64,000 nucleotides of DNA from Bacillota bacterium. Its GTDB lineage: Bacteria; Bacillota; Clostridia; Lachnospirales; Lachnospiraceae. Shown here one piece after another: positions 17,542 to 27,498 of the stretch (its first letter is position 1; each line of letters starts with the position of its first letter). Position numbers and translations under genes: made by a program. Location: positions 310,001 through 374,000 of the forward strand of contig JAEVYY010000009.1 of NCBI GenBank assembly GCA_023392535.1. Reading direction: 5' to 3'. The notes beneath the pieces were generated by a model, which did no database searches, had not been told where the DNA came from, and saw only the letters and a list, made by a program, of their open reading frames with translations.

Positions 17542-17976
17542 TCATGTTTCTTTTGCCTTACCTATTTCATTGAGAAACTTTTCAATATTATTTACCGTTG
17601 TCTCATTTATGAAATGTTCCATCTTTTCCACTTGATTCAATTCGTTATCAGTTTGATTAATCATACATAATAAATTGTGAAGTACATCATGTCTGTGTAA
17701 TAGATATTCTCCTGTTTCAATTCCCTTTTTTGTGACTGCAATATAGCCGTATTTTTGAAATTTTATATATCCTGCTTCTTTTAAATTATGAACCATCTTT
17801 GATGCCGAAGAGGGTTTTACATGTAATTTATTGGCAAGCTCATTTATCCTTACAACTTCTGTTTTTCTTAAAATTCTACAGATCATTTCCAGATAATCTT
17901 CCATAGATGCTGTCAAATCATTTATCTCATTTCTTTGATAACCTTTTAACGTATAAAAGCCCTTCTCATTATTCAT
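17542..17976 (-). CDS. DtxR/MntR-family metalloregulator, second member
   Basis: This 144-residue protein has the family signature SMEDYLEMICRILRK (24-38), a winged helix (KPSSASKMVHNLKEAGYIKF), and helices with likely metal ligands (HRHDVLHNLLCMI, NQVEKMEHFI). It is clearly paralogous to, but not a copy of, the neighbouring regulator. It is divergent from feoA-feoB at 18089-20484, so it is the likely direct regulator of that pair through the shared 112-base region. The metal could be Fe(II) or Mn(II). Confidence 0.88.
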   Translation of the reverse strand: MNNEKGFYTLKGYQRNEINDLTASMEDYLEMICRILRKTEVVRINELANKLHVKPSSASKMVHNLKEAGYIKFQKYGYIAVTKKGIETGEYLLHRHDVLHNLLCMINQTDNELNQVEKMEHFINETTVNNIEKFLNEIGKAKET

Positions 17977-18088
17977 GGTATATCGCTCCCATTAATTCCA
18001 GAAATCAGTAACCAATCTTTTAAATTTTAATATAATGTTTAAGAAACAATGTTTCCCTATCCTAATATATCTTATGAGGTAACTATTT

Positions 18089-18349
18089 ATGAATAAAAAA
18101 AATTGTTTAAATGACGTAAAACCAGGTCAGACAGCCATGGTGAAAGAACTCTTATCCACAGGCAGCATACGCAGAAGACTTTTAGATATCGGTCTGATAG
18201 AAAATACGATTGTTACATGTCTTGGCAGAAGCCCCGGCGGTGATCCTACCGCATATTTAATCCGTGGTGCTGTCATTGCGATCCGCTCAGAAGATTGCCG
18301 CAATATTCTAGTAGAAAAAATTAAGGAGGGAACAATTGCGTGGGATTAA
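18089..18349 (+). CDS. feoA: FeoA domain protein of the second Feo system
   Basis: This 86-residue protein has the FeoA pattern (VKELLSTGSIRRRLLDIGLI, then CLGRSPGGDPTAYLIRGAVIAIR). It overlaps the GTG start of the following feoB by 10 bases, so the two are translationally coupled. A TATAAT-like box upstream (about 18029-18034) lacks a good -35. The pair sits next to a divergently transcribed DtxR-like regulator. Confidence 0.93.
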   Translation: MNKKNCLNDVKPGQTAMVKELLSTGSIRRRLLDIGLIENTIVTCLGRSPGGDPTAYLIRGAVIAIRSEDCRNILVEKIKEGTIAWD

Positions 18350-20484
18350 CTAAAAATACTGTAGGAATAAATGCAGTTGATTCTGGTCTTAAAATAATAA
18401 AACAAACACCTGACGATATTGTTGTTGCTATCGCCGGTAATCCAAACGTAGGAAAAAGTACACTTTTTAATAGTCTAACAGGTCTTAATCAACATACTGG
18501 AAATTGGCCTGGTAAAACGGTTATAAATGCACAAGGCTATTGCAGCACCAAAGATAATTCGTATGTCTTAATCGATATTCCAGGTACTTATTCTTTAATG
18601 GCACATTCTGCCGAAGAAGAAGTCGCTCGTAACTTTATTTGTTTTGGAGAACCAGATGCTGTTATCGTTGTATGTGATGCCACATGCCTTGAGCGTAATC
18701 TTAATCTTGTACTACAGACCATCGAGATATCCGACCATGTTCTTGTTTGTATCAATCTGATGGATGAGGCAAAACGTAAAAATATTCATATTGATAGTAA
18801 GAAATTATCCAAAATATTGGGAGTCCCGGTTGTAGAGACGATTGCGCGGAACAAGAATAGTCTTGCCGCTTTGAAGAATGAGCTCGACCTTATGATTGAC
18901 CATGAAAAGACTATAGATCCACTGCAAATAACCTACATAAGACCCATTGAAGATGCCATTGCTATGGTAGAACCCGAAATTAAACATGCGCTTTCTGGCA
19001 ACATAAATTCTCGTTGGCTAAGTTTGAAGCTGCTTGATTATGACGAATCATTAATTCAGGAACTAACCCATTACCTTACTGTTGATATCCTGAAAGACGA
19101 AATGATAGCATCCGCCTTAGAAAAAGCACAGAAATTACTCCAAAATAATCATATAGATCCTAACCGTTTAAAAGATAATATCGTCTCTTCTCTCATTCTG
19201 ACAGCTGAGAAAATATGTGCTGAAACAGTCTCATATGATACCTGCACCTACAATGCAACAGATCGAAAAATTGATAAGATCCTTACTAGTAAGTGGACCG
19301 GTTATCCTATCATGCTCGCACTTCTGGCGATGGTCTTTTGGCTGACCATTACTGGAGCAAATTATCCTTCACAGCTGCTGGCAGACGGTTTGTTCTTCAT
19401 ACAAGATAAATTAACAGATATCTTCTATTCTTTTCATATCCCTGATTGGATCCACGGAATGTTAGTACTTGGCGTCTATCGAGTCTTAGCATGGGTCATA
19501 TCTGTTATGTTACCTCCGATGGCAATATTTTTTCCATTATTTACGCTATTGGAAGACGCCGGATACCTTCCTCGCGTCGCATATAATCTGGATAAATCTT
19601 TCAAACGATGCGCAGCCTGCGGTAAACAGGCGCTCACCATGTGTATGGGATTTGGCTGTAATGCGGCTGGAATCGTGGGTTGCAGGATCATTGATTCTCC
19701 ACGTGAACGTTTGATTGCCATTATCACAAATAATTTTGTACCATGCAATGGAAGATTTCCTACACTGATAGCTATTATTTCCATGTTTTTTGTCGGTGCT
19801 TCCAGAGGTGCCGCCCTATCCTTGCTATCCGCAATTTTATTGACAGCAGTTATTGTTCTTGGCGTCTTTACTACTTTAATAGTATCTGCCTTATTGTCAA
19901 AAACCATTTTAAAAGGGGTTCCTTCCTCTTTCACTTTAGAACTGCCACCTTACCGCAGGCCACAAATTGGAAAGGTTATCATACATTCTATCTTTGACAG
20001 AAGTCTATTTGTATTGGGGCGTGCAGTAGTTGTTGCCGCACCTGCTGGATTGCTCATTTGGATCATGGCCAATGTTACGATAGCAAATACCAGCTTATTA
20101 AATTATTGTGCGGAATTTTTAGATCCATTTGCCAGACTATTAGGGTTGGATGGAATTATTCTTATGGCATTTATACTTGGACTGCCTGCAAATGAAATTG
20201 TGATTCCGATTATTATAATGGCTTATATGGCAAAAGGAAGTATATTGGAACTGGAGAGCCTTGTTGAACTAAAACAGTTGTTGGTCGATAATGGATGGAC
20301 CTATGTGACTGCAATCAGTACTATGCTATTTTCTTTGATGCACTGGCCTTGCTCCACAACATTAATAACCATAAAGAAAGAAACAGGAAGCTATAAATGG
20401 ACTTTTTTATCCTTACTAATTCCCACTTTAATGGGATTTATTACCTGCTTTCTATTTACCTTCACGGTAAGATTGTTCGTTTAG
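18340..20484 (+). CDS. feoB: Ferrous iron transport protein B, second system
   Basis: This 714-residue FeoB starts with GTG at 18340 behind a strong AAGGAGGG site. The G-domain shows GNPNVGKSTLFNSL and DIPGTYSLMAHSAEE. The membrane part keeps the Gate cysteines (GFGCNAAGIVGCR, NNFVPCNGRFP) and adds an extra CAAC pair (KRCAACGKQALTMC). It differs widely from FeoB at 12382-14574, has one dedicated FeoA and lacks the Cys-rich partner. This subtype may work under other conditions or with another divalent metal such as Mn. That is inference from its DtxR-like neighbours only. Confidence 0.93.
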   Translation: MGLTKNTVGINAVDSGLKIIKQTPDDIVVAIAGNPNVGKSTLFNSLTGLNQHTGNWPGKTVINAQGYCSTKDNSYVLIDIPGTYSLMAHSAEEEVARNFICFGEPDAVIVVCDATCLERNLNLVLQTIEISDHVLVCINLMDEAKRKNIHIDSKKLSKILGVPVVETIARNKNSLAALKNELDLMIDHEKTIDPLQITYIRPIEDAIAMVEPEIKHALSGNINSRWLSLKLLDYDESLIQELTHYLTVDILKDEMIASALEKAQKLLQNNHIDPNRLKDNIVSSLILTAEKICAETVSYDTCTYNATDRKIDKILTSKWTGYPIMLALLAMVFWLTITGANYPSQLLADGLFFIQDKLTDIFYSFHIPDWIHGMLVLGVYRVLAWVISVMLPPMAIFFPLFTLLEDAGYLPRVAYNLDKSFKRCAACGKQALTMCMGFGCNAAGIVGCRIIDSPRERLIAIITNNFVPCNGRFPTLIAIISMFFVGASRGAALSLLSAILLTAVIVLGVFTTLIVSALLSKTILKGVPSSFTLELPPYRRPQIGKVIIHSIFDRSLFVLGRAVVVAAPAGLLIWIMANVTIANTSLLNYCAEFLDPFARLLGLDGIILMAFILGLPANEIVIPIIIMAYMAKGSILELESLVELKQLLVDNGWTYVTAISTMLFSLMHWPCSTTLITIKKETGSYKWTFLSLLIPTLMGFITCFLFTFTVRLFV

Positions 20485-20492
20485 TCTTGTTT

Positions 20493-21248
20493 CTATTTCA
20501 TTTTATCTTGAAACTCGGAAGGGGATACGCCCATTAGCTTTTTAAAAAGTGTACTAAAATAAGCAGTATCCCTATAACCCACTTTATCTGTTACCTCGTA
20601 TACTTTTAGACGACAGTCTCTTAATAAGGAACAAGCAATTGAGATACGGTAAAAACTCAAATAATTGGTGAACGTATAAGTAGTCTCTTTCTTAAAAACA
20701 CGGCTTAAGTATCCCTCACTTATTTTCAAATACTCTGCAATTGTACTAATAGAAATATCTTCACTAAAGTGAGTCTTTATAAAAAGAATGGCCTGATTCA
20801 CATATTTATTTTTAATATCCTCATTCGGATGAAATTGTAGCTGCATTGGAACTTCTTCCATTTTCTTTTTATCCTGTTTTTCCGGATAAAAAGCTCTTTG
20901 GATCGTTTGTTTCAATTCCTCATGTTTCAATGGCTTCAATAAATAATCAATCGCACCTGTCCGGATCGCATTTTGTACATAGCTAAAATCACTATGTGCG
21001 GACAAAAGGATGAAAAAACATTCACTTCCTTCTTCCCGCAATCGCTTTATCATGGTAATTCCGTCCATATAAGGCATACGCACATCCGTAATCACTAAAT
21101 CTGGTTTCAATTCTCTTACTAAATCAATTCCCTGCTTTCCATTGGATGCTTCTGCAATTACGCTACATTGCATCGCTCTCCAATCCAGAGTCTCAACGAT
21201 TCCCTTACGGGCCATGGCTTCATCTTCAACCACAATCACTTTAATCAT
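20493..21248 (-). CDS. AraC-type response regulator
   Basis: This 251-residue protein has a receiver domain (VIVVEDEAMARKG with the acidic pocket, phosphoacceptor Asp in LVITDVRMPYMDG, LLSAHSD, DYLLKPL) and a C-terminal AraC double helix-turn-helix (ISTIAEYLKISEGYLSRVF, VTDKVGYRDTAYFSTLFK). It is the YesN type. ATG 21248 was chosen because GGAGG precedes it; it overlaps the kinase gene by 8 bases. As the last gene of the 29.7-20.5 kb operon, it probably activates that same operon. Confidence 0.94.
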   Translation of the reverse strand: MIKVIVVEDEAMARKGIVETLDWRAMQCSVIAEASNGKQGIDLVRELKPDLVITDVRMPYMDGITMIKRLREEGSECFFILLSAHSDFSYVQNAIRTGAIDYLLKPLKHEELKQTIQRAFYPEKQDKKKMEEVPMQLQFHPNEDIKNKYVNQAILFIKTHFSEDISISTIAEYLKISEGYLSRVFKKETTYTFTNYLSFYRISIACSLLRDCRLKVYEVTDKVGYRDTAYFSTLFKKLMGVSPSEFQDKMK

Positions 21249-22935
21249 CTGGATTTCCTCCCCTCTTGATTGGTAGGACAATGGTAATTGTTGTTCCAAT
21301 TCCTTCTTCTACGGTAGCGGTCAAACCATATTCCATACCAAAATATAATTTAATGATCTTATTTACATTATATAGACCTAAATGGCCTTGATTTTCAATA
21401 AAGGTTTCAGTATGTAACCATTCAATGATTTCCTGACTGATACCCGAACCATTATCAGTCACTGATATGTGGATATTTTTTCCTATCTCGTCCGCATAAA
21501 TAGAGATATTTCCATCTGATTTTTCTGAAAGTCCATGTATAATCGAGTTCTCAACAATCGGCTGCAGCATTAATTTTGGCACGATACAATCTGCTAGCTT
21601 ATCAGGGATTTCTTCTTCATAAGTGAATTTACCCTCAAATCTGATCTGCTGAATCTTAATATAATAATCTATTATTTCTAATTCTTTTTTCAGTGGTATG
21701 AACTGTTCATTCCGAATACTATTTTGTAAAATATAAGCAAGGTTCTCTGCCATAGATGAAATATCATCTAAATGATGAATTCTTGCGCTCCACTTTATAC
21801 TATCCAAAGTATTATACAAAAAATGGGGATTTAATTGTGTCTGAAATAACTGAATCTGCATATCTTTTATATCTTTTTGTCTTTGTAATAAATTTTCTAC
21901 ATGTGTATTCAATTCTTTTGTCATACGATTAAAGTTATTCGTCAATTCTCCTAATTCATTGGTTTGTTTTGTATGCACATGAATTGATAAACTGCCTTTT
22001 TTGACCAAATCCATTGCCTTGTTCAGCTTATTAATCGGCTCTGATAACTGTTTTCCCAAAATCATGGATAAAATAACACACAAAATCATACAGAAGAATG
22101 ACATAACAAGGCTGATATGAAACATAGTCTGTATTGCAGAATTCGACATGGCACTGGGCTTCTGCAGAAAGATGTAATATCCTGTACTCTCATCCACTGC
22201 CCATGTATACCAAAAATTGTACGGTGAATCCTGTTTTTTTATCACATCAATGGTTCTCTGACCATATTTTTGGTTGGATGAATAAATCAAATTCAGATGC
22301 GAATCTGTTATAAAGACGACATCATTTGAATTATAGCAACCACTAAAGAGCGTATTTAAATTATCCTCTGTCAATCCTATTGTAATATAGCCTAATCTGG
22401 CGCCATAACTACTCTCTACTACATATGCTGTCTTTAATAAAATATTAGACTCTGCATTGGTTATACTATTTGATACATAAAAGTTCTGCCCTCTTTGCCT
22501 ACGTGCTTCTGCTAATATCCCCCAATACAATGGCAATATTTTCTCTACGCTCTCCGATCTTGTCGAAAAACGCAGATATCCACCCGCATCATAAATACTA
22601 ACCAATACTTCCATGGGAATTGATGTACTTTCCTGATATAACGTTAAGTATAATTCTTTTTGATATTCAACATTCACTTTATCGACTAACGCATGTACCG
22701 TCAAATCATCTTTACAAAGTGAATTACATACTTTTTTGGAAGAATTCAAAAATTCATTGAATCTCGCAGTCAAATCAGCTATCTGCTCGTTTCCTTCCAT
22801 TTGCATTTCATGTTGAAACGTCAGGGCATAAACTTTCGTAACTAAAAAAAACGAAATCAGTAAAGGAATAAATGCCACTACCAAAAAACCCAAAAAAATC
22901 TGATTCTTATAGGAAAGAGATTTTAACAAATTCAC
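21241..22935 (-). CDS. YesM-type sensor histidine kinase
   Basis: This 564-residue membrane kinase has a transmembrane helix at about 13-35, an extracellular sensor region to about 270, a second helix (FHISLVMSFFCMILCVILSMI), a HAMP linker, the His_kinase motif QLNPHFLYNTLDSIKW with His near residue 369, and an HATPase domain (DNGSGISQEII, GHLGLYNVNKII). Its start overlaps the stop of the binding-protein gene by 4 bases. The tight coupling with a binding lipoprotein suggests the lipoprotein hands ligand information to the kinase, as PgtC does for PgtB in Salmonella. Confidence 0.94.
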   Translation of the reverse strand: MNLLKSLSYKNQIFLGFLVVAFIPLLISFFLVTKVYALTFQHEMQMEGNEQIADLTARFNEFLNSSKKVCNSLCKDDLTVHALVDKVNVEYQKELYLTLYQESTSIPMEVLVSIYDAGGYLRFSTRSESVEKILPLYWGILAEARRQRGQNFYVSNSITNAESNILLKTAYVVESSYGARLGYITIGLTEDNLNTLFSGCYNSNDVVFITDSHLNLIYSSNQKYGQRTIDVIKKQDSPYNFWYTWAVDESTGYYIFLQKPSAMSNSAIQTMFHISLVMSFFCMILCVILSMILGKQLSEPINKLNKAMDLVKKGSLSIHVHTKQTNELGELTNNFNRMTKELNTHVENLLQRQKDIKDMQIQLFQTQLNPHFLYNTLDSIKWSARIHHLDDISSMAENLAYILQNSIRNEQFIPLKKELEIIDYYIKIQQIRFEGKFTYEEEIPDKLADCIVPKLMLQPIVENSIIHGLSEKSDGNISIYADEIGKNIHISVTDNGSGISQEIIEWLHTETFIENQGHLGLYNVNKIIKLYFGMEYGLTATVEEGIGTTITIVLPIKRGGNPDD

Positions 22936-23783
22936 TGGTCATCTCTCCCCTCCCCAAACTTCTTTACCGGTTGATAATCCAAGTAATTGGTAAGATATTT
23001 TTGAACATCATCACTCACAGAAAAAGATAAGAACATCATGGCAGCTTCCCTATGCGCACTATTTAACGTGGTAGCTGTTACATCCGTATAAATATACTTC
23101 TTTTCACACAAATTGACATAGGCGATATCCTCTCCATGGCTCACAAGCGATTTTGCCTTTTTATCCGTTATAATACCCACAGAATATTGTCCGTCACAAA
23201 CTCCCTTAACGATACTTTCCATAGAATCTGCATATTGAGTTCCGATATTTTGATAAAACAAATCCAGGTATTTATCCGTTTGCATTTGTGATGATTTTTC
23301 CAAGAACTGCAAAACTTCTTGGTAGCGCATTGATATGATCGGATCCATAAAGCCGATCCTGTTCTTCCATTTTTCTTCTAACAAACTGTTAAAATTCTCA
23401 GGAATTTCCTTATAGGTAACAATATTGGTATTATAAATAATTACGAGCGAAGAGGAAGAAAAAAAACGTGTTTCATGAAAAAGCTTCTTATTGGCATCTA
23501 CGGTAGCTTTTGAAAGTCCAAATACAATATCTCCCTGAAATTTGTCCTTCTCCATTCGCAACTGCGCAATAATATCTTCTTCTGATTCTTCATGAATTTC
23601 TATGTATATATCATATCTATTCTCAAACTCCCTGAGAATTGGTATATAGATTTCTTCTCCCAGAGGTGTATAGATAATAAGATCTGGTTCAAGGGGAAAT
23701 TCCTCCTGCATGCTCCTCTTGCATGAAGTCAAAATAAGCATTCCTATAATTACACAGCAAAGACTGAACAGCCTATATTTCAT
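22932..23783 (-). CDS. Extracellular solute-binding lipoprotein, probable receptor for the kinase
   Basis: This 283-residue protein begins with a lipoprotein signal ending LILTSC (Cys21) and has the FbpA/AfuA-like fold signs: LIIYTPLGEEIYIPILREFE, DIVFGLS, LVIIYNT. It is shorter than the transporter's own binding protein (361 residues) at the other end of the operon. It lies between the phosphohexomutase and the kinase genes, overlapping the latter by 4 bases. I infer that it acts in sensing, like the PgtC family, and not in transport. A second transport receptor is the alternative. Confidence 0.82.
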   Translation of the reverse strand: MKYRLFSLCCVIIGMLILTSCKRSMQEEFPLEPDLIIYTPLGEEIYIPILREFENRYDIYIEIHEESEEDIIAQLRMEKDKFQGDIVFGLSKATVDANKKLFHETRFFSSSSLVIIYNTNIVTYKEIPENFNSLLEEKWKNRIGFMDPIISMRYQEVLQFLEKSSQMQTDKYLDLFYQNIGTQYADSMESIVKGVCDGQYSVGIITDKKAKSLVSHGEDIAYVNLCEKKYIYTDVTATTLNSAHREAAMMFLSFSVSDDVQKYLTNYLDYQPVKKFGEGRDDQ

Positions 23784-23799
23784 GAGACACTCCTCTTAG

Positions 23800-25215
23800 C
23801 TAATCAAGATTTAAAAATTCCTCATATAATTTACAAATAATTATAGCATCTTTTTTCTCCGGCATCTCACAAAAAATACGTAATAATGGTTCCGTTCCTG
23901 AAAATCTTGCAATAATCCAGCCACCATTTTTAAAATATACCTTACTGCCATCTAAATAAGATACTTTTTCAATCTCCAAAGGAAATTCCGGTAATTCTTT
24001 CTTCTCCTCAATTTGCTCCCAAATTTGATCTTTTTTCTCCTTTGTAAATCTATAATCACGTTCTTCCATATAACTGGTACCAAATTCATCTTCTATTTTA
24101 TTCATGAGTTCTGAAAGCCGATATCCTGTGATTGCTACCATCTCGACTAAAAGTGAAGCAGCGTATACTCCATCTTTGCCTAAAATGTGGCCTCGCACCG
24201 TTAATCCGCCAGATGATTCTCCCCCCAGTACCGCATCTTTCTCTTGCATCTTTGCTGAAATATATTTGAATCCAACAGGAACTTCATAGCTGTCTTCCCC
24301 AAATTTTTTTGCTAACAGATCCAATCTATGTGTTGTAGCCACGTTCCTTACCACGGGTCCCCGCCAGCCTTTGTAATGTATTAAATAGTAATAAAGTAAA
24401 ACTAAAATATCATTTGGATGTAAGAATCTTCCAGTATCATCAATGACTCCCAATCTATCTGCATCTCCATCCGTTGCCAAACCAATATCACAATGCTTAT
24501 CTACTACAAAGGTCTGTAAATTTCTAACTGTCTCTTCACATGGAGCCGGTAATTGCCCACCAAATAGGGTATCATGATTGTCATGAATGGTCTCCAGTTG
24601 GCATCGTGCTGTCAAAAGTATTGTTTTTAAGGATAGTTCACTAACACCATATAAGGGATCCAGTGCAACTTTTAGTCTTGCGTCTCTAATTGCTTTCATA
24701 TTAATACAGCTGATAATATTATCCAAATACTCATTTAATGGATAGATTTCTTCTATTAACCTTCTTTCTATTGCTTCTTCATATTCCATTTCCAAAACTT
24801 CTTCCTCTTGGATTTTAGAAATAATAGCTTCTATCTGTCCTGTCTGAAGTTCGTTTGCATCTCTACCACCACTTGTAAATACCTTAATTCCATTATAGAT
24901 AGCAGGATTATGGCTTGCTGTTATCATCATTCCATAAGGCAATTCTTGCTTCATTACAAAAAACATGGTCACTGGTGTCGGCACAGAATAATTAATCAGT
25001 TTTGCATGAATTCCTTCCTGTGCAAATACCTGACCTGCCCAACACATTGCTTCCTTTGCCAAAAATCTTCTATCATAGCCGATTACGATCCCCTTATTTT
25101 CCACGCCTTCCTTTTTCATTTTAATACAGATTGCTTTTGACAAAAGCTGTATATTTGATTTGATGAACTCATCTCCTATAATAGATCGCCAACCACCTGT
25201 TCCAAACTTTATCAT
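23800..25215 (-). CDS. Phosphoglucomutase/phosphomannomutase family protein
   Basis: This 471-residue alpha-D-phosphohexomutase has the phosphoserine loop MMITASHNP (Ser101), the metal loop ATDGDADRLGV, the sugar-specificity loop GGESSGG and the phosphate-binding ARFSGTEPLLRIF. It interconverts hexose 1- and 6-phosphates. Its first codons overlap the HAD gene by 4 bases. In this operon it could convert an imported sugar 1-phosphate into the 6-phosphate for glycolysis, which supports a sugar-phosphate substrate. Specificity among glucose, mannose and glucosamine phosphates is not readable. Confidence 0.92.
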   Translation of the reverse strand: MIKFGTGGWRSIIGDEFIKSNIQLLSKAICIKMKKEGVENKGIVIGYDRRFLAKEAMCWAGQVFAQEGIHAKLINYSVPTPVTMFFVMKQELPYGMMITASHNPAIYNGIKVFTSGGRDANELQTGQIEAIISKIQEEEVLEMEYEEAIERRLIEEIYPLNEYLDNIISCINMKAIRDARLKVALDPLYGVSELSLKTILLTARCQLETIHDNHDTLFGGQLPAPCEETVRNLQTFVVDKHCDIGLATDGDADRLGVIDDTGRFLHPNDILVLLYYYLIHYKGWRGPVVRNVATTHRLDLLAKKFGEDSYEVPVGFKYISAKMQEKDAVLGGESSGGLTVRGHILGKDGVYAASLLVEMVAITGYRLSELMNKIEDEFGTSYMEERDYRFTKEKKDQIWEQIEEKKELPEFPLEIEKVSYLDGSKVYFKNGGWIIARFSGTEPLLRIFCEMPEKKDAIIICKLYEEFLNLD

Positions 25216-25820
25216 AGTATTATGCCTTCTTTCTTCATGGTATCTTTTAATGCCTGTATATTTCCTCTGTATACAAATCCCTTCATACCAGTTAGTTCTG
25301 CCGCTTCAATATTTACATTTAAATCGTCCACAAAAAAGCATTCTTCCGGATCTAACAAGAAATGATGATAAAAGGTCCGAAAAATAGTTAGCTCTGGTTT
25401 TAACATTCCATAATCTGCTGAAATAAACTCTCCGTCAAAATAGTTTAATGCCGGTATATTCACTCGGAATTCGTGAAAACGAGCGCTTGTATTTGAGAGG
25501 AGGTAAATGCGATATCCGTTTACTTTCAATCTTTTTACCAAATCTTCCATTTCCGCATAGGGTGGTATCTCCGTATGCCAATTCTGAATCAATACCGGTA
25601 CATAATGCTGCAATGCCCTTGGTATTCTTTCCACTATAGACGCAATGGCATCTTCTTCAGTTAGAATACCTCTATCCATCTTTATCCACTCAATCGAATG
25701 AAAAACCTCTTCACATAGAAAGTCTCCTTCGGCTTTATCCGCTACATATTTTTCTGTATATGCTCTGGCATTATATCGGATTAGTACATTTCCCATATCA
25801 AATACTATATTCTTAATCAT
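25212..25820 (-). CDS. HAD-superfamily (subfamily IA) phosphatase
   Basis: This 202-residue protein has the HAD motifs: motif I VFDMGNVLIRY, motif II YLLSNTSARFH, a lysine in GMLKPEL, and motif IV ECFFVDDLNVNIEAA. The second aspartate of motif I is replaced by Asn (D-M-G-N), as in YihX-like alpha-glucose-1-phosphatases. YihX members hydrolyse glucose 1-phosphate and related sugar phosphates. Its position between the importer and the phosphohexomutase fits a sugar-phosphate pathway. It overlaps the mutase gene by 4 bases. Confidence 0.88.
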   Translation of the reverse strand: MIKNIVFDMGNVLIRYNARAYTEKYVADKAEGDFLCEEVFHSIEWIKMDRGILTEEDAIASIVERIPRALQHYVPVLIQNWHTEIPPYAEMEDLVKRLKVNGYRIYLLSNTSARFHEFRVNIPALNYFDGEFISADYGMLKPELTIFRTFYHHFLLDPEECFFVDDLNVNIEAAELTGMKGFVYRGNIQALKDTMKKEGIIL

Positions 25821-25842
25821 TTTTTAAGCTCTCCTTACTTTG

Positions 25843-27498
25843 TTATACAACCGAAACTTTCCCCTTACTGACCTTTAGAAATAGTAATAACGAAACCACT
25901 GTACTAATCGTCAGGATAGAAGCAAGTGCCGCTGCCGTTCCATAGCTGTTACGAACAACTTCTGTGTAAATAGCTACAGAAATTGTGCTCGTCTTTCCAC
26001 CATATAACATCACACTGGAGGACAACTCATTAATGCAGGTAATCCAGCTTAAAATAGCGCCAGATAATACTCCCGGAGCCATTAATCTTGCCGTTACCGT
26101 AAAAAAGGTCTTCATCGGAGATACCCCCAGATTAATGGAAGCTTCCTCCACGCTCTTATCCATCTGCTGTAAAAAAGCACTTCCTGACCGGACTGTGTAC
26201 GGTAGCTTTCTTACTACATAAGCAATCATAATAATCGCTGCCGTTCCTGTTAATATCACGGGCCGCTTGTTAAATGCCACGATTAAGCTAATACCTAGAA
26301 CAGCACCAGGAATCACGTAAGGAAACATAATGAGCAGATCCATTAAATTTGAAGTAAATCCTTTTTGTCTTACAATAATATAAGACATAAGCATACCAAT
26401 CACAATTATAATGATAATTGCAATGACAGAATATAAAAATGTGTTCTGAATATTGGTTCCAAGCCGTTTAATGATCGTGGTATAACTGTCTAAACTAAAA
26501 CCGCCAACAAATCCAGTAAAGTTCGTCTTAATAAAGCTACTGATCAAGACAACAATCTGAGGCAGAATTCCTATAAAAGTCACACAAACAACTGGTAATG
26601 TAGCTAAAAATCGTTTCCTTTTATTTAGTTTTATTTCTTTCGGCGGGCGCATGGATGTCATAACATAATTTTTTTTAGACAAATAATACTTCTGCGCGAA
26701 TAACACGATCGTGGAACATAATACAACAATCACCGAAAGAGCACTTGCAAGATGTGCATTTCCACCCATTTCACTCATATATTCATTATAAACTAAAACA
26801 GGTAATACAATATATCCCTCTCCAATTAACATCGGTGTACCGAAATCTGCCAGACTCGTCATAAAAACCATGATAGCTCCAGCAGCTATCGATGGCATGA
26901 TGACTGGGAGTGTAACTGTAAAAAGTCTTCTGATCTTACTGCTCCCCAGATTTTCTGCTGCTTCCTCAAGACTGGAATCAATACTCCCCATCGCTCCTTG
27001 CGTATATAAATAAACATACGGAAATAGTTTAAATGTAAATACTAGTATGATTCCTAATTTTCCATAAATGCTAGGTAATGTAATTCCGCATATATTTATA
27101 AAAAATTTAGTCACTAATCCAGCACGCCCAAATAACATGATCCAACTATAAGCACCGATAAAGGGTGGACTCATCAAACTCATTATGATAAGAATATGTA
27201 AATATTTTTTACCAAAAACATTATACCTTGACATCAAATATGCCATTGGTACACCAATCAGCAATGTCGTTATGGTAGCAATACAGGAAACAAACAGACT
27301 ATGCCCTAATGTCGAATAATAATACTTCTTTTGAAAAAACCTGATATAATTTTCTAAGGTAAAACCCGCTACCTTTTCAGAAAAAAAACTTCTTGTTATC
27401 AATGTTCCAAAAGGGTAAATTAGAAATAACAACATGACCACGACTATTAATATTTTTATAAAAAACCAAAAATCTATTTTGATACGTTTATTCCACAT
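25843..27498 (-). CDS. ABC transporter permease, fused double domain (FbpB/AfuB type)
   Basis: This 551-residue membrane protein is two permease halves in one chain, with about 12 transmembrane segments. Each half has an EAA loop that contacts the ATPase: EAAENLGSS near residue 178 and EASINLGVS near 455. This fused form is typical of the Fe(III)/sugar-phosphate family (FbpB, AfuB). It overlaps the ATPase gene by 25 bases. Automatic annotation would call it an iron permease; the operon partners argue for sugar phosphates. Confidence 0.92.
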   Translation of the reverse strand: MWNKRIKIDFWFFIKILIVVVMLLFLIYPFGTLITRSFFSEKVAGFTLENYIRFFQKKYYYSTLGHSLFVSCIATITTLLIGVPMAYLMSRYNVFGKKYLHILIIMSLMSPPFIGAYSWIMLFGRAGLVTKFFINICGITLPSIYGKLGIILVFTFKLFPYVYLYTQGAMGSIDSSLEEAAENLGSSKIRRLFTVTLPVIMPSIAAGAIMVFMTSLADFGTPMLIGEGYIVLPVLVYNEYMSEMGGNAHLASALSVIVVLCSTIVLFAQKYYLSKKNYVMTSMRPPKEIKLNKRKRFLATLPVVCVTFIGILPQIVVLISSFIKTNFTGFVGGFSLDSYTTIIKRLGTNIQNTFLYSVIAIIIIIVIGMLMSYIIVRQKGFTSNLMDLLIMFPYVIPGAVLGISLIVAFNKRPVILTGTAAIIMIAYVVRKLPYTVRSGSAFLQQMDKSVEEASINLGVSPMKTFFTVTARLMAPGVLSGAILSWITCINELSSSVMLYGGKTSTISVAIYTEVVRNSYGTAAALASILTISTVVSLLLFLKVSKGKVSVV

